A DNA stretch of 64,000 nucleotides from VRUE01 sp963837735 (lineage in GTDB: Bacteria > Actinomycetota > Thermoleophilia > Solirubrobacterales > 70-9): positions 1 to 64,000 of the forward strand of contig CAWIOM010000016.1 in NCBI GenBank assembly GCA_963837735.1. The letters are read 5' to 3'. Positions 55,089-64,000 of the stretch are shown piece after piece. How positions within the stretch are numbered: position 1 is the first letter of the stretch; every line of letters starts with the position of its first letter. The position numbers and the translations under genes are program-made. Below the pieces are notes generated by a model. That model saw only the letters and a list, made by a program, of their open reading frames with translations. It ran no database searches and was not told where the DNA came from.

Positions 55089-55102
55089 CGGAGGAAAGTA
55101 TC

Positions 55103-56096
55103 GTGCCTCCTCCTGTGAGTGCCTCTCGATCCGTCGCGGTGGTAGTCCCGAACTGGAACTCGCGCGGCCATCTGAGGCGCTGCCTGGATTCCCTTCGAGA
55201 AGCCGCCGTGGGCGTCGAGCTGGAGCCGATGGTCGTCGACAACGGCTCGACCGACGGCTCGGTCGAGTACCTGGAGAGTGCCGGGGTTCCCCACGTCGCC
55301 CTGCCCGAGAACACCGGCTTCGCGGCTGCCGTCAACCTCGGCGTCAGCCGCACCGGCGCAGGCGCGATCCTCGTCCTCAACGCCGACACGGTGCTCGAGC
55401 CGGACTGCCTGGCCCCGCTCCTCGGAGCCCTCGGCGCGGACGCGGCTCTGGGCGGCGTGCAGCCGCTGATCCTGCAGCTCGAGGGAGAGGGGCCCGGCGA
55501 CGCCGGGGCGGCACGGGTCTACAGCGCCGGCCAGTCGCTGACCAGGGACGGGCGGGGCTTCGAGGAGGGCGCCGGGGAGCCCTGCGCGGACCCGAGCTCT
55601 GGAGCGCCGCGAGCCCTTCGGTGTCTGCGGGGCCGCCTGCCTGCTGCGACGGGAGCTGTTCGACGAGCTCGGCGGCTACGACGAGAGCTACGTCTCCTTC
55701 TGCGAGGACGTCGACCTCAACCTGCGGGCGCGGATCGCCGGCTGGCGATTCGAGACGATCCCCGAGGCGCTGGTCTGGCACGTCGGCAACGCGGTCTGGC
55801 AGGCCGGCTTTGCCGACCCGAGCGCGGAGAACTCGCGCCTCGTCGCCCGCAACCGGCTCGCCACCCAGCTCAAGTTCATGCCGGCCGCGGCGATCCCCCG
55901 GGTCGCCGCGGTCGAGGCCGGGGCGCTCGCCAAAAGCCTTGTTCAGCGTCGCTTCGCGGCCACCGCCCGGGGCAAGCTGGAAGCGCTGCGGCGGCTGCCG
56001 GCGCTGCGCGCCGAGCGCCGGCGCCTGGCGGCGACCGGGGACCTCAGCGCGGCCCGCGCCTGGCTCGGCGCAGGGCCAGCGCCTCCCCCAGGCTGA
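55103..56096 (+). CDS. Family 2 glycosyltransferase, rhamnosyltransferase-like (frameshifted)
   Basis: ATG 55103, 14 bases from the divergent rmlA start. VAVVVPNWNSRGHLRRCL, MVVDNGSTDGSVEYL and ILVLNADTVLEPD form the GT-A nucleotide-sugar site. An indel near 55600 breaks the frame; corrected it gives EPFGVCGAACLLRRELF then GYDESYVSFCEDVDLNLR, the acceptor-side acid motif. The total is about 330 residues with a basic C-terminal helix region. It probably uses dTDP-rhamnose from the adjacent operon (inference). It overlaps the convergent next GT2 gene by 53 bases. Confidence 0.86.
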
Positions 56097-56980
56097 GGTC
56101 GCTCAGCCCCTCGGCGACCGCGGTGCGCGCGGGCAGCCCGCGGGCGTCGCGCCAGCCGCGCAGGCGTCCCTTCAGCCCGCTCACCGTCCGGTCCCTGAGC
56201 AGCTGGCCGGCGCAGAGCACCCCCTCGGCGGCGAGCACCCGGAGGGCGTCGCGGGGCCGGCCCATGACGCCGTAGCGGCGCAGCATGTAGCCGCGGGACC
56301 AGCCCGTGTGCGCGTACTTGGCGCCGCTCGCCGCCCCCAGCGTCCGCGAGTACGCGTGGACGGCGGCGGCGTCGGGCGCCAGGGCGCAGCGAGCGCCCCG
56401 GGCGCGCAGCCGCAGGGCGAGGTCGAGGTCCTCGTAGTAGAGGAAGATGCGCTCGTCGAAGCCGCCGACCGACTCGAACGCGGAGCGCGAGAAGAGCGCC
56501 GCCCCGCCGCTCGGTCCGAGCGGGGCGGCGGCGCTGCGGGCCGCCTCGCGAGGCTCGCCGTTCAGGTAGTCGAACCCCATCAGGGTGCGGTCGGCGATCG
56601 ACCCGGCCGAGTCGATGAAGCGCGGGTCGCGTTCGGCCAGCAGGACGCCGGCGACCATCTCGGCAGCCGCCGTGGCGGGCTCGAGCAGGGCCTCGAGGAA
56701 GCCCGGCTCGCAGACGACGTCGTTGTTGAGGAGGACGATCGGGTCCCTGCCCCTCGGCGGCGATCGCGCGGTTGAGCGCCGGGCCGAAGCCGAGGTTCTC
56801 GCCGAGCGCGACGACCGCGACCTCGGGGAAGCGCTCCGCCAGCAGCTCCTGCGAGCCGTCGGTCGAGCCGTTGTCGACGACGACGACCGCGGCGGGGATC
56901 GTCTGCTCGCGAAGGCTCTCCATGAGCGGAGCCAGACGGTCGCGTCCGTCGAGGTTCGGGATGTAGATCGTCGGTTGCAA
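56044..56980 (-). CDS. Family 2 glycosyltransferase (frameshifted)
   Basis: TTG 56980 gives QPTIYIPNLDGRDRLAPLM; an ATG at 57013 is an alternative but collides with the divergent gene's start. VVVVDNGSTDGSQELL precedes an extra C near 56750, after which the corrected frame reads RDPIVLLNNDVVCEPGF. Then come MVAGVLLAERDPRFIDSAG and ERIFLYYEDLDLALRLRARG. The product is about 311 residues with the typical GT2 layout of WbbL-like rhamnosyltransferases. It is minus-strand between two plus-strand genes of the glycan locus. Confidence 0.84.
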
Positions 56981-57011
56981 AGTCGCCAGCGGCGAACGGT
57001 AGCCTGCAGCC

Positions 57012-57866
57012 ATGAGCACGACTCGGAGCGAGCCGGATCAGGATAAGGCCCGGCCCAAGGACCCGGCAGCGGTCTTCTTCGACGCCCGCCGCGAGTTCGC
57101 CGAGCGCTTCCTGGCCGGCCACGGCCTCGAGATCGGGGCGCTCCACCTGCCGCTGGCGACCCCCGCCCGGGCCCACGTCAGCTACGTCGACCGGATGCCG
57201 GTCGAGCGGCTCCGTTCGGAGTACCCGGAGCTGGAGACCTGGGACCTGACCCCGGTCGACGTGATCGACAACGGCGAGCTGCTGAGCACGGTCGCCGAGG
57301 AATCCCAGGACTTCATCGTCGCCAACCACTTCCTCGAGCACTGCGAGGACCCGATCCGCACGATCGAGACGCACCTGGGCAAACTGAAGCCCGGAGGGGT
57401 GCTCTTCTACGCGGTCCCCGACAAGCGCTACACCTTTGACCACCGCCGTCCGCTGACCCCGCTGGAGCACATGGTCGAGGACCACGAGCAGGGGCCGGAG
57501 CGCTCGCGCCGCGAGCACTATTACGAGTGGACGCGGCTGGTGATCGTCGAGGGCGGCGAGACCGAGGAGGAGACGACCGCCCGCTCCGAGGAGCTCGAGG
57601 AGGCCGGGTACTCGATCCACTTCCACGTCTGGACCCAGGCGGAGTTCCTGAAGCTGATCCTCCACTGCCGCGAGCGGTTCGAGGAAGGCTTCGACATCGA
57701 GGCGGCGGCGCACCAGGGGATCGAGTTCGTGGTCGTCCTGCGCAAGGCGGGGCCCTCGCCGTTCCCGCCGTCGGCGGTGGCGGCTCCGGGGGGCACGAAT
57801 CGCTGGCGCCGGCTCCTGCGCCGGGCGGCTTCGAGGGCGCGGCGGATATTTTCGCCCACCGGTTAG
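57012..57866 (+). CDS. SAM-dependent methyltransferase (Methyltransf_11/23-like)
   Basis: The 284-residue protein has GHGLEIGALHLPLATP around residue 37 as a degenerate motif I (E-I-G-x-x). This is followed by ARAHVSYVDRMPVERLR, then DFIVANHFLEHCEDPIRTIE and LKPGGVLFYAVPDKRYTFD. The latter pair is typical of methyltransferases found beside glycosyltransferases. It probably caps or decorates the sugar chain; methyl-capped chains are often recognised by Wzt C-terminal domains, and wzt follows 45 bases later. The tail is Arg-rich and Ala-rich. Confidence 0.8.
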   Translation: MSTTRSEPDQDKARPKDPAAVFFDARREFAERFLAGHGLEIGALHLPLATPARAHVSYVDRMPVERLRSEYPELETWDLTPVDVIDNGELLSTVAEESQDFIVANHFLEHCEDPIRTIETHLGKLKPGGVLFYAVPDKRYTFDHRRPLTPLEHMVEDHEQGPERSRREHYYEWTRLVIVEGGETEEETTARSEELEEAGYSIHFHVWTQAEFLKLILHCRERFEEGFDIEAAAHQGIEFVVVLRKAGPSPFPPSAVAAPGGTNRWRRLLRRAASRARRIFSPTG

Positions 57867-57911
57867 CCGGCGGACGGATCCCGGATTTCGCCTACTCTTG
57901 CCTGCGCGCAG

Positions 57912-59199
57912 ATGGCCTCCGAAAACGCAACCGCGACACCCGAGCCCGAACATTCGCCGCGGCCGCCCGCCGAGCGGCCGCCGGCGATCCAGGTCGAGGA
58001 GCTGAAGAAGGCCTTCCGCATCCCGATGCACCGAATCGACTCGTTCAAAGAGCAGGCGCTGCACCTGTTCACGGCACGCGAGTTCCGGAACCTGCAGGCG
58101 CTGGACGGGGTGTCGTTCGAAGTCCACCAGGGTGAGTTCTTCGGCATCGTCGGGCGCAACGGCTCCGGCAAGAGCACGCTCCTGAAGCTGCTGGCGAGCA
58201 TCTACAAGGCCGACGCCGGGAGGATCCGCCTCGCGGGCCGGCTGGCGCCCTTCATCGAGCTCGGGGTCGGCTTCAACGTCGAGCTGACGGCGCGCGAGAA
58301 CGTCGCCCTCAACGGGGTGATGATGGGCCTCACGCCGAAGGACGCTCGCGATCGCCTCGACGCGATCCTCGAGTTCGCGGAACTCGAGGGGTTCGTCGAC
58401 CTCAAACTGAAGAACTACTCGTCGGGGATGCTCGTGCGGCTCGCCTTCGCGGTGATGCTGCAGGCGGACGCCGACGTGTTGCTGATCGACGAGGTGCTGG
58501 CCGTCGGCGACGCCGCCTTCCAGCAGAAGTGCGCCGATGCATTCCGCAAGATGAAAGCCGAGGGCAAGACGATCGTCCTCGTAACCCACGAGATGGCGAC
58601 CGTGGAGGCCTACTGCCACCGGGCGATGCTGATCGACGGCGGCCGAGATCACGGCGATCGGCGAGCCGGGGGAGATCGCCAGGAAGTACCTGCGGCTCAA
58701 CTTCGAGGATGGGGCCGAGGCGGGCGGCGAGGACCGCAGGAGCACGGGCGACGGCGTGCGCCTGATCGACGCCTGGCTCGAGGACGGGGAGGGCGAGCGG
58801 GCGACCAGCGTCGAGCACGGCAACCCGATCAGGATCCGGGCCGAGATCGAGGTCGTCGACGCGGCCGAAGTGCTGGGGATCGGCTTCGTCCTCGCCAACG
58901 CCGACGGGCTGGCGATCTTCACCTTCGACACCTCGGCGAAATCCGCCCAGGGGGCCGGCGGCTCGCTGGCGCCCGGCCAGCGCGTGCACGTCGAGGCGGA
59001 GCTGCAGAACCAGCTCGTCCCCGGGCGCTACTTCGTCCACTGCGGCGTCCAGCGATATCTCGGGGGCGGCGAAGACGTCGGCCTCTACACGCACAACGCC
59101 CTCGACTTCGTCGTCTTCGGCGATCGGACCACGCACGGCCTCGTCTCCCTGCCGTATGAGATCGAGACCTCCGTCGAGAGCCCCGGAGCCCGCGAGTGA
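57912..59199 (+). CDS. wzt: Polysaccharide ABC transporter ATP-binding protein with Wzt C-terminal domain (frameshifted)
   Basis: ATG 57912. The ATPase has GIVGRNGSGKSTLLKLLA (Walker A), NYSSGMLVRLAFAVMLQ (signature) and DVLLIDEVLAVGD (Walker B), in the TagH/Wzt-like branch with the LFTAREFRNLQALDGVSFEV lead-in. An extra C near 58641 breaks the frame; corrected it reads DGGEITAIGEPGEIARKYLRL. The last 150 residues form a beta-sandwich Wzt_C domain (HGNPIRIRAEIEV, LVPGRYFVHCGVQRYL) that binds the glycan end. The total is about 429 residues. It overlaps wzm by GTGA. Confidence 0.93.
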
Positions 59200-60044
59200 G
59201 CTCCGTCGCCGAGACGACGGAGATGCGCGAGGTCACGGGACCTTCGGCGATCGGCGGCGGCCGGCGCCGCTTCTTCGACCTGCTCTGGCTGATGGCGGTG
59301 ACCGAGTTCAAGCGCAACTACTTCGGCACGGTGCTCGGCTACCTCTGGTCCCTGGTGCGGCCGCTGCTGCTCTTCGCCGTGCTGCTGTTCGTCTTCACCA
59401 AGATCCTCAGGATCGGCAGCGAAACGCCGAACTACCCGGTGCTGCTGCTGCTCAACATCGTCCTCTTCTCGTTCTTTCAGGAAGCGACGTCGACGGCGGT
59501 CAACTCGGTGGTCGCCCAGGAGGGAATCGTGCGCAAGACGCAGTTCCCGAGGCTGGTGATCCCCCTATCGGTCGTGCTCACGGCGGTGTTCAACCTCGGC
59601 CTCAACCTGATCATCGTCTTCGTCTTCATCCTCGCCTGGGGCGTCGACCCGGCCTGGACCTGGCTCCTCTTCCCGGTCGGCGTGGGCTTGATCTTCACGT
59701 TCACCACGGCGATCGCGACGATGCTCTCGGCGCTCTTCGTGCGCTTTCGCGACATCCAGATCATCTGGACGGTGATCGCCCAGGTCCTCTTCTACGCGAC
59801 GCCGGTCCTCTATCCGATCTCGGTCGTGCCCGAGGCCTACCGGCAGGCGTTGATGGTCAACCCGCTGGCGCCGATCTTCATCCAGATCCAGCAATGGGTG
59901 ATCAACCCGGACGGGATGAGCGCGAGCGAAGCGGCCGACGGGGCCCTGGGGCTGCTGCCGGCGCTCGCCATCTTCCTCGGCACCTGCTACCTGGGAGCTC
60001 GGATCTTCAACCGAGGCGCCCCCCGCATAGCCGAGGAGCTCTAG
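59196..60044 (+). CDS. wzm: Polysaccharide ABC transporter permease
   Basis: GTG 59196 gives 282 residues with six membrane helices in the ABC-2 arrangement. It has the coupling-helix region EFKRNYFGTVLGYLWSLVRP, the conserved VRKTQFPRLVIPLS, MLSALFVRFRDIQIIWTV and FYATPVLYPISVVPEAYRQ, all typical of Wzm/RfbD/TagG-type permeases. With Wzt it exports the undecaprenyl-linked glycan across the membrane. The frame is intact. Confidence 0.95.
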   Translation: MSSVAETTEMREVTGPSAIGGGRRRFFDLLWLMAVTEFKRNYFGTVLGYLWSLVRPLLLFAVLLFVFTKILRIGSETPNYPVLLLLNIVLFSFFQEATSTAVNSVVAQEGIVRKTQFPRLVIPLSVVLTAVFNLGLNLIIVFVFILAWGVDPAWTWLLFPVGVGLIFTFTTAIATMLSALFVRFRDIQIIWTVIAQVLFYATPVLYPISVVPEAYRQALMVNPLAPIFIQIQQWVINPDGMSASEAADGALGLLPALAIFLGTCYLGARIFNRGAPRIAEEL

Positions 60045-60074
60045 CGCCTTGAGTGACAGGGCACCGGCGCCCTG

Positions 60075-61772
60075 ATGGCGGGGCCTCGATTCTCGATCAT
60101 CACGCCGGTCTACGACACCCCGGCCGACGTCCTGCGCTCGATGCTGGACTCGGTTCGCCGGCAGCGCTTCGAAGACTGGGAGCTGTGCCTGGTCGACGAC
60201 GCCTCGCCGCGACCCCGGCGTCGCCGAGGCGCTCGAGCGGGCGGCGGCCGAGGACGGCCGCATCCGCCTCCTGCGCAGGGAGGACAACGGCGGCATCGTC
60301 GCCGCCTCCAACGACGCGCTGGCGATGGCGCGCGGCGAGTTCGTCGCCCTGCTCGACCACGACGACGAGCTCCATCCCGACGCCCTGGCCGAGGTCGAGG
60401 AGGCGCTGCTCGCGAACCCCGAAGCCGACTTCGTCTACACCGACGAAGACAAGATGGACCGCGAGGGACGCCGCCTGGGCCCGTTCTTCAAGCCGGACTG
60501 GTCGCCGGAGCGGATGCGGACGCAGATGTACACCTGCCACCTCAGCCGTCTTCCGCCGCTCGCTGGTCGAAGAGGTGGGCGGTTTCGACCCCGAGTTCGA
60601 GGGGTCGCAGGACTGGGACCTGGTCCTCAGGGCGACCGAGCGGGCGCGGGCCGTCCTGCACGTGCCGGAGATCCTCTACCACTGGCGGATGCTCGAGACC
60701 TCGGCGGCGGGCGGCGGCGAGGCGGCGAAGCCGTGGGCGTTCGAGGCGGGCAGGCGCGCCATCCAGGCCCACTGCGATCGGATCGGACTGCCCGCCAGGG
60801 TCGAGCGCGATCCCGACGACGCCGGCGTCTACCACCTCGAGCCCGACCTCGAACGCAGGCCGCTGGTCAGCATCGTCATCCCCACCGGCGGCCAGGAACG
60901 GGAGATCCGCGGCCGCCGAGAGGTGCTGGCCGTCCACTGCGTGCGCAGCATCGTCGAGCAGCTCGACCTACGACGAGTACGAGATCGTCTGCGTCGTCGA
61001 CGAGGGGACCCCGGACGCCGTCCTCGAGGAGCTGCGGGCGATCGGCGGCGAGCGCCTCAGCCTGGTCGAGCTTCGAGGGCCCATTCAGCTTCTCCGCGAA
61101 GGTCAATCTCGGCGTCGCGCACAGCCAGGGTGAGCATCTGCTGCTGCTCAACGACGACATCGAGGTGGCGACGCCCGACTGGATCGAGCGGATGGTCATG
61201 TACTCGGAGCTGCCCGAGAATCGGCGCCGTCGGCGGCCGGCTGCTGACTCGAGGACGGACGCATCCAGCACGCCGGCATCCGCTTCGAACGCGGCCTGCC
61301 TGGACACCCCTACCACGGCGACCCGCGCGACACCACGGGCTACGCGAACGGAGTGCTCGTCGCCCAGGACTGCCTCGCCGTGACCGGCGCCTGCCTGATG
61401 ACGCGGCGCGAGCTCTTCGAGCAGGCGGGCGGCCTCGACCCGAAGTTCCCGGTCAACTACAACGACGTCGACTACTGCCTGAAGCTGTGGCAGGGCGGCA
61501 GCGCGGATCGTCTACGACCCCGATCTCGTCATGTACCACTTCGAGTCGTCGAGCCGCAGCTCCGAGGTCGAGCAATGGGAGAAGGAACTGCTGCTCGAGC
61601 GCTGGCTCCCGCGACCGACCTGGACCCCTACTCGAACCCGAATCTGCGCCACGAGGTGCCGCGCCTGAAGGCCCTGCTGCAGATGGCGATGCATCGCCGG
61701 CCGCGGCCGCGGGGCTCGGTGCCGTCTCTCGAACAGGCGATCCTGAAACAGCGCGCAGCGATCGATGGCTGA
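60075..61772 (+). CDS. Tandem family 2 glycosyltransferase (many frameshifts)
   Basis: ATG 60075 begins FSIITPVYDTPADVLRSML. The coding thread passes through at least six one-base breaks (near 60210, 60550, 60965, 61070, 61225, 61505). The recovered pieces in order are LLDHDDELHPDALAEVEEAL (first DxD), VYTDEDKMDREG, VGGFDPEFEGSQDWDLVLRA, then a second domain starting PLVSIVIPTGGQ. That domain has LLLNDDIEVATPDWIERM, GACLMTRRELFEQAGGLDP and YNDVDYCLKL. Two GT2 domains in one chain of about 565 residues is typical of rhamnan or O-antigen polymerising transferases. It ends SLEQAILKQRAAIDG at 61772. Confidence 0.75.
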
Positions 61773-61814
61773 TTTCGCGGGGCCGGGCCGATCCGCACTC
61801 GCTATCCTGCGCCG

Positions 61815-62819
61815 GTGTCAGAGGAGCCAACGCGGCAAGGGCCCACGGCCGGGGGCAGGCAGGGCTCCCGGACCCTCGTCATCGGCTGTGGGTTCATCGG
61901 AACCCACATCGTGGAAGGCCTGGTCGCGGCCGGCCGGCCGCCGGTCGTCCTCACCCGTTCCCGGCCCCACGGACGGCGCCCGTGATCTCTGCTCTTCGAA
62001 GGGCGACCTGAGAATCGGCGACGCCCGCGACCCCGAGGTGCTCGACCGAAGCGCTGGAGGGCGTCGGCGATGTCGTCTTCAGCGCCGGAGGGCTGCTGCC
62101 GGCCGAGTCCGAGAAGGAACCGGAGCTGGACAGGGAACTGACGCTCGAGCCGGTCCGCGCGGTGCTGGAGGCACTGCGGTTCGCGGCGCGGCGTGACCCT
62201 CACCTACCTCTCCTCCGGCGGGACCGTCTACGGCGAGCCGGAGAGGTGCCCGATCGACGAGGACGCGCCGACTCGGGCGTTCGGCGCCTACGGACAGCCT
62301 GCACCTCGACTGCGAGGGCGAGGTGATGCGCCACCGTGAGGAGAGCGGGCTGGCGGCGCGGATCCTGCGCTGCTCGACCGTCTACGGCGAGCACCAGCGG
62401 CCCGATCGTGGCCAGGGGGTCGTCGTCGACCTTCCTCCACCGCATCGAAGCAGGGAGCTCCCGTCGAGATCTACGGCGACGGCAGCACGATCCGCGACTA
62501 CATCTACGCCGGCGACGTCGCCCGCGCGTCGAGGCGCTGCTCGACCGGCCCGGCGGCCCGCCGATCCTCAACGTCGGCGCGGGAACCGGGACGGAGCTGA
62601 TCGAGGTGCTGCGCCTGGCCGAGAAGGAGGTCGGCCGCGATGCCGACGATCGTCAAGCACCCGGCGCGGAGCTTCGAAGTGCGCAGGTCGTGCTCGACAC
62701 AGCCGCCTCCGCGGCCTGATCGAGTTCGAGCCGACGCCACTGGCGGCGGGCATCGCCCGCACCCACGCCTGGCTGAGAGACTCGCGGAGGCGGAGAGCCG
62801 GGCGGCGGCCAAAAGCTGA
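61815..62819 (+). CDS. NAD-dependent nucleotide-sugar epimerase (many frameshifts)
   Basis: GTG 61815 starts VSEEPTRQG and soon reads TLVIGCGFIGTHIVEGLVAA, a Rossmann loop at residue about 22. Following the best frame through several one-base breaks gives VVFSAGGLLPAESEKEPE, TYLSSGGTVYGEP, ARILRCSTVYGEHQRP, EIYGDGSTIRDYIYAGDVAR and ILNVGAGTGTELIEVL. These are the layout of UDP-glucose 4-epimerase/GalE-like extended SDRs. The Tyr-x-x-x-Lys region near 62295 is scrambled by an indel. The gene ends AEAESRAAAKS at 62819, about 334 residues. It would supply a sugar nucleotide for the locus. Confidence 0.72.
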
Positions 62820-62843
62820 CGATTCGGCGGCGCCTGTCGAGAC

Positions 62844-64000
62844 ATGGCGCCGCTGGGCGCCGCCGCTTCGCTGGCGGCCTCGGCGACCCGGGACTGTGGC
62901 AGCCGGCGGCGGGGAAGCGGGTCAGATTCTTCTCGCACCCCGAACACCCCGAGGGGTACCTGGACTTCCCCGCTCCCGAAACCGAGCTCCGGCGAGAGCC
63001 GATCACGGTCAGCGGCTGGGTCCTGTTCCCCGGGGAGGCCGTCTCCCAGATCGACATATGCGCTCGATGACGAGCTTGCTCGGGCGCGCTCGCCTCGGGA
63101 TCCCCCGACCGGACGTCGCCCAACTCCGCGAGCAGCCTCGTGCCTGCACCGCGGGGTTCGAACTGACCGCCGACCTAGGGCAGTGGGGCGGGCGCGACGG
63201 GATCGGCGACGCTGCGCGCGATGGCCGACCAGCACCGCGGGCGCGATCCACGAGCTGGAGCCGGTCGAGGTCGAGGTCGGCACCGGCGACCGGCACGGAG
63301 CGGACGAGGAGGCGTTGAAGCCGCTGCCGCCGCGGACCCCGGCGCGACCGGCGGGCGGGCGACGGCCATCGCGTCCTCGTCGCCACCCACCAGCTCAACC
63401 TCGGCGGGGCACAGCTCTACCTGCTCGATCTGCTCAGCGAACTGGTCAAGAACGGAGCGATCGAGACCACCGTCGTCAGCGCGATGGACGGGCGCCTGCG
63501 CAAGGACCTCGAAGAGCTCGGCATCCCCGTCCATATCTCCGGCCTGGTGCCGACAGGACGACCTCAGCGCCTACATCGGTCGGGTCGAGGAGCTCGTCGC
63601 CTGGGCCGCGGACCGCGGTTTCGAGGCCGCCTTCATCAATACCGCGACGGTGTTCGCCCTGCCCGGCGCCGAGGTCGCGTCCGAGCTCGGAGATTCCCGC
63701 GGTCTGGGCGATCCACGAGAGCTTCGAGCCGGCGGTGCTCTGGGCCGGCATGGCGCCCGGAGGTCCGTGACCGCGTCAAGGAGACGCTGTCCGAGGCGAC
63801 GCTGGTCGTCTTCGAGGCGGAGGCGACCAGGGGCTGTACGAACCGCCGCTCGAGTCCGTCGCAGTGCGTCACCTTGCCCTACGGGCTCGATCTTGTCCCG
63901 ATCGAAGCCGAGCGCGGCCGAGTTCTCGATGGCTGAGGCGCGGCGAAAGGCGGAGATCCCGGAGAGCGCCGACGTGCATCCTCTGCGTGGGAACGGTCGA
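62844..64000 (+). CDS. Family 4 glycosyltransferase, partial at right edge (many frameshifts)
   Basis: The start is uncertain. From about 62885 the thread reads LWQPAAGKRVRFFSHPEHPE and a beta-rich segment FPAPETELRREPITVSGWVL. The GT-B N-terminal domain follows from about 63372: VLVATHQLNLGGAQLYLLDL, VVSAMDGRLRKDLEELGIPV and, after two breaks, AVWAIHESFEPAVLW and SEATLVVFEAEATRG. The chain leaves the window at the linker to the donor-binding domain. The leading 150 residues before the GT-B fold are unusual for GT4 and may be a separate domain. About six one-base breaks occur. Confidence 0.68.

Noticed and set aside
1..64000. CRISPR arrays, transposases, integrases or phage genes
   Set aside because: No regularly spaced direct repeats and no DDE, serine- or tyrosine-recombinase motifs were seen in any frame inspected.

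Overview
The window is very GC-rich, uses GTG and occasional TTG starts, and overlaps genes at ATGA or GTGA junctions. The gene set (actinobacterial type Mrp, EphG-like epoxide hydrolase, CIRCE-controlled groESL, long actinobacterial Lhr, many secreted beta-propeller and RTX-type proteins with basic C-terminal domains) points to a high-GC actinobacterium. I favour the Thermoleophilia/Solirubrobacterales lineage; that placement is inference from protein flavour, not from a marker gene. Many genes are interrupted by apparent single-base indels that restore a good protein when corrected. They become very dense after about 60.1 kb, so I read most of them as consensus errors and annotate the affected genes across the break.

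Region 1 (0.001-37.5 kb) is ordinary chromosomal backbone. It holds a partial epoxide hydrolase, three tRNAs (Arg-ACG, Ser-GCT, Ser-TGA), two secreted beta-propeller proteins with similar lysine-rich tails, a thioesterase, pyruvate kinase divergent from a cytochrome P450, an alpha/beta hydrolase, and a PLP-enzyme/FAD-oxidase/MFS block between the two tRNA-Ser genes. Then come a K+ channel, a cyclophilin, a large secreted Ig-like protein, Mrp, an acyl-CoA dehydrogenase, a secreted Cys-repeat protein, a DyP-peroxidase remnant, ferredoxin FdxA, an NAD-binding epimerase-like protein, an AbiEi/DUF559 protein, groES-groEL behind a CIRCE operator, SRPBCC and ASCH proteins, a secreted RTX-repeat protein, Pcm, a Crp/Fnr regulator and the helicase Lhr.

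Region 2 (37.7-64 kb, running off the right edge) is a surface-polysaccharide locus. It includes a secreted clan-A glycoside hydrolase, a membrane-anchored low-complexity protein, an O-antigen ligase/Wzy-like protein with a TPR tail, a polyprenyl-phosphate glycosylphosphotransferase, and a tightly overlapping SDR / RmlD-like / RmlC module. These are followed by an L-2-hydroxyglutarate oxidase-like FAD enzyme, several GT2 and GT4 glycosyltransferases, two or three methyltransferases, an rmlA-rmlD-rmlB operon for dTDP-L-rhamnose, and a Wzt/Wzm ABC exporter. The expected product is a rhamnose-containing cell-surface glycan assembled on a polyprenyl carrier and exported by the ABC transporter. The presence of a Wzy/ligase-like protein beside an ABC exporter is mixed-pathway architecture.

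The most notable non-coding signals are a perfect 50-bp palindrome between rmlC and lhgO, a nested inverted repeat upstream of lhr, a CIRCE element, and an AT-rich divergent promoter region in the middle of the glycan locus. No CRISPR array, transposase or phage gene was seen.
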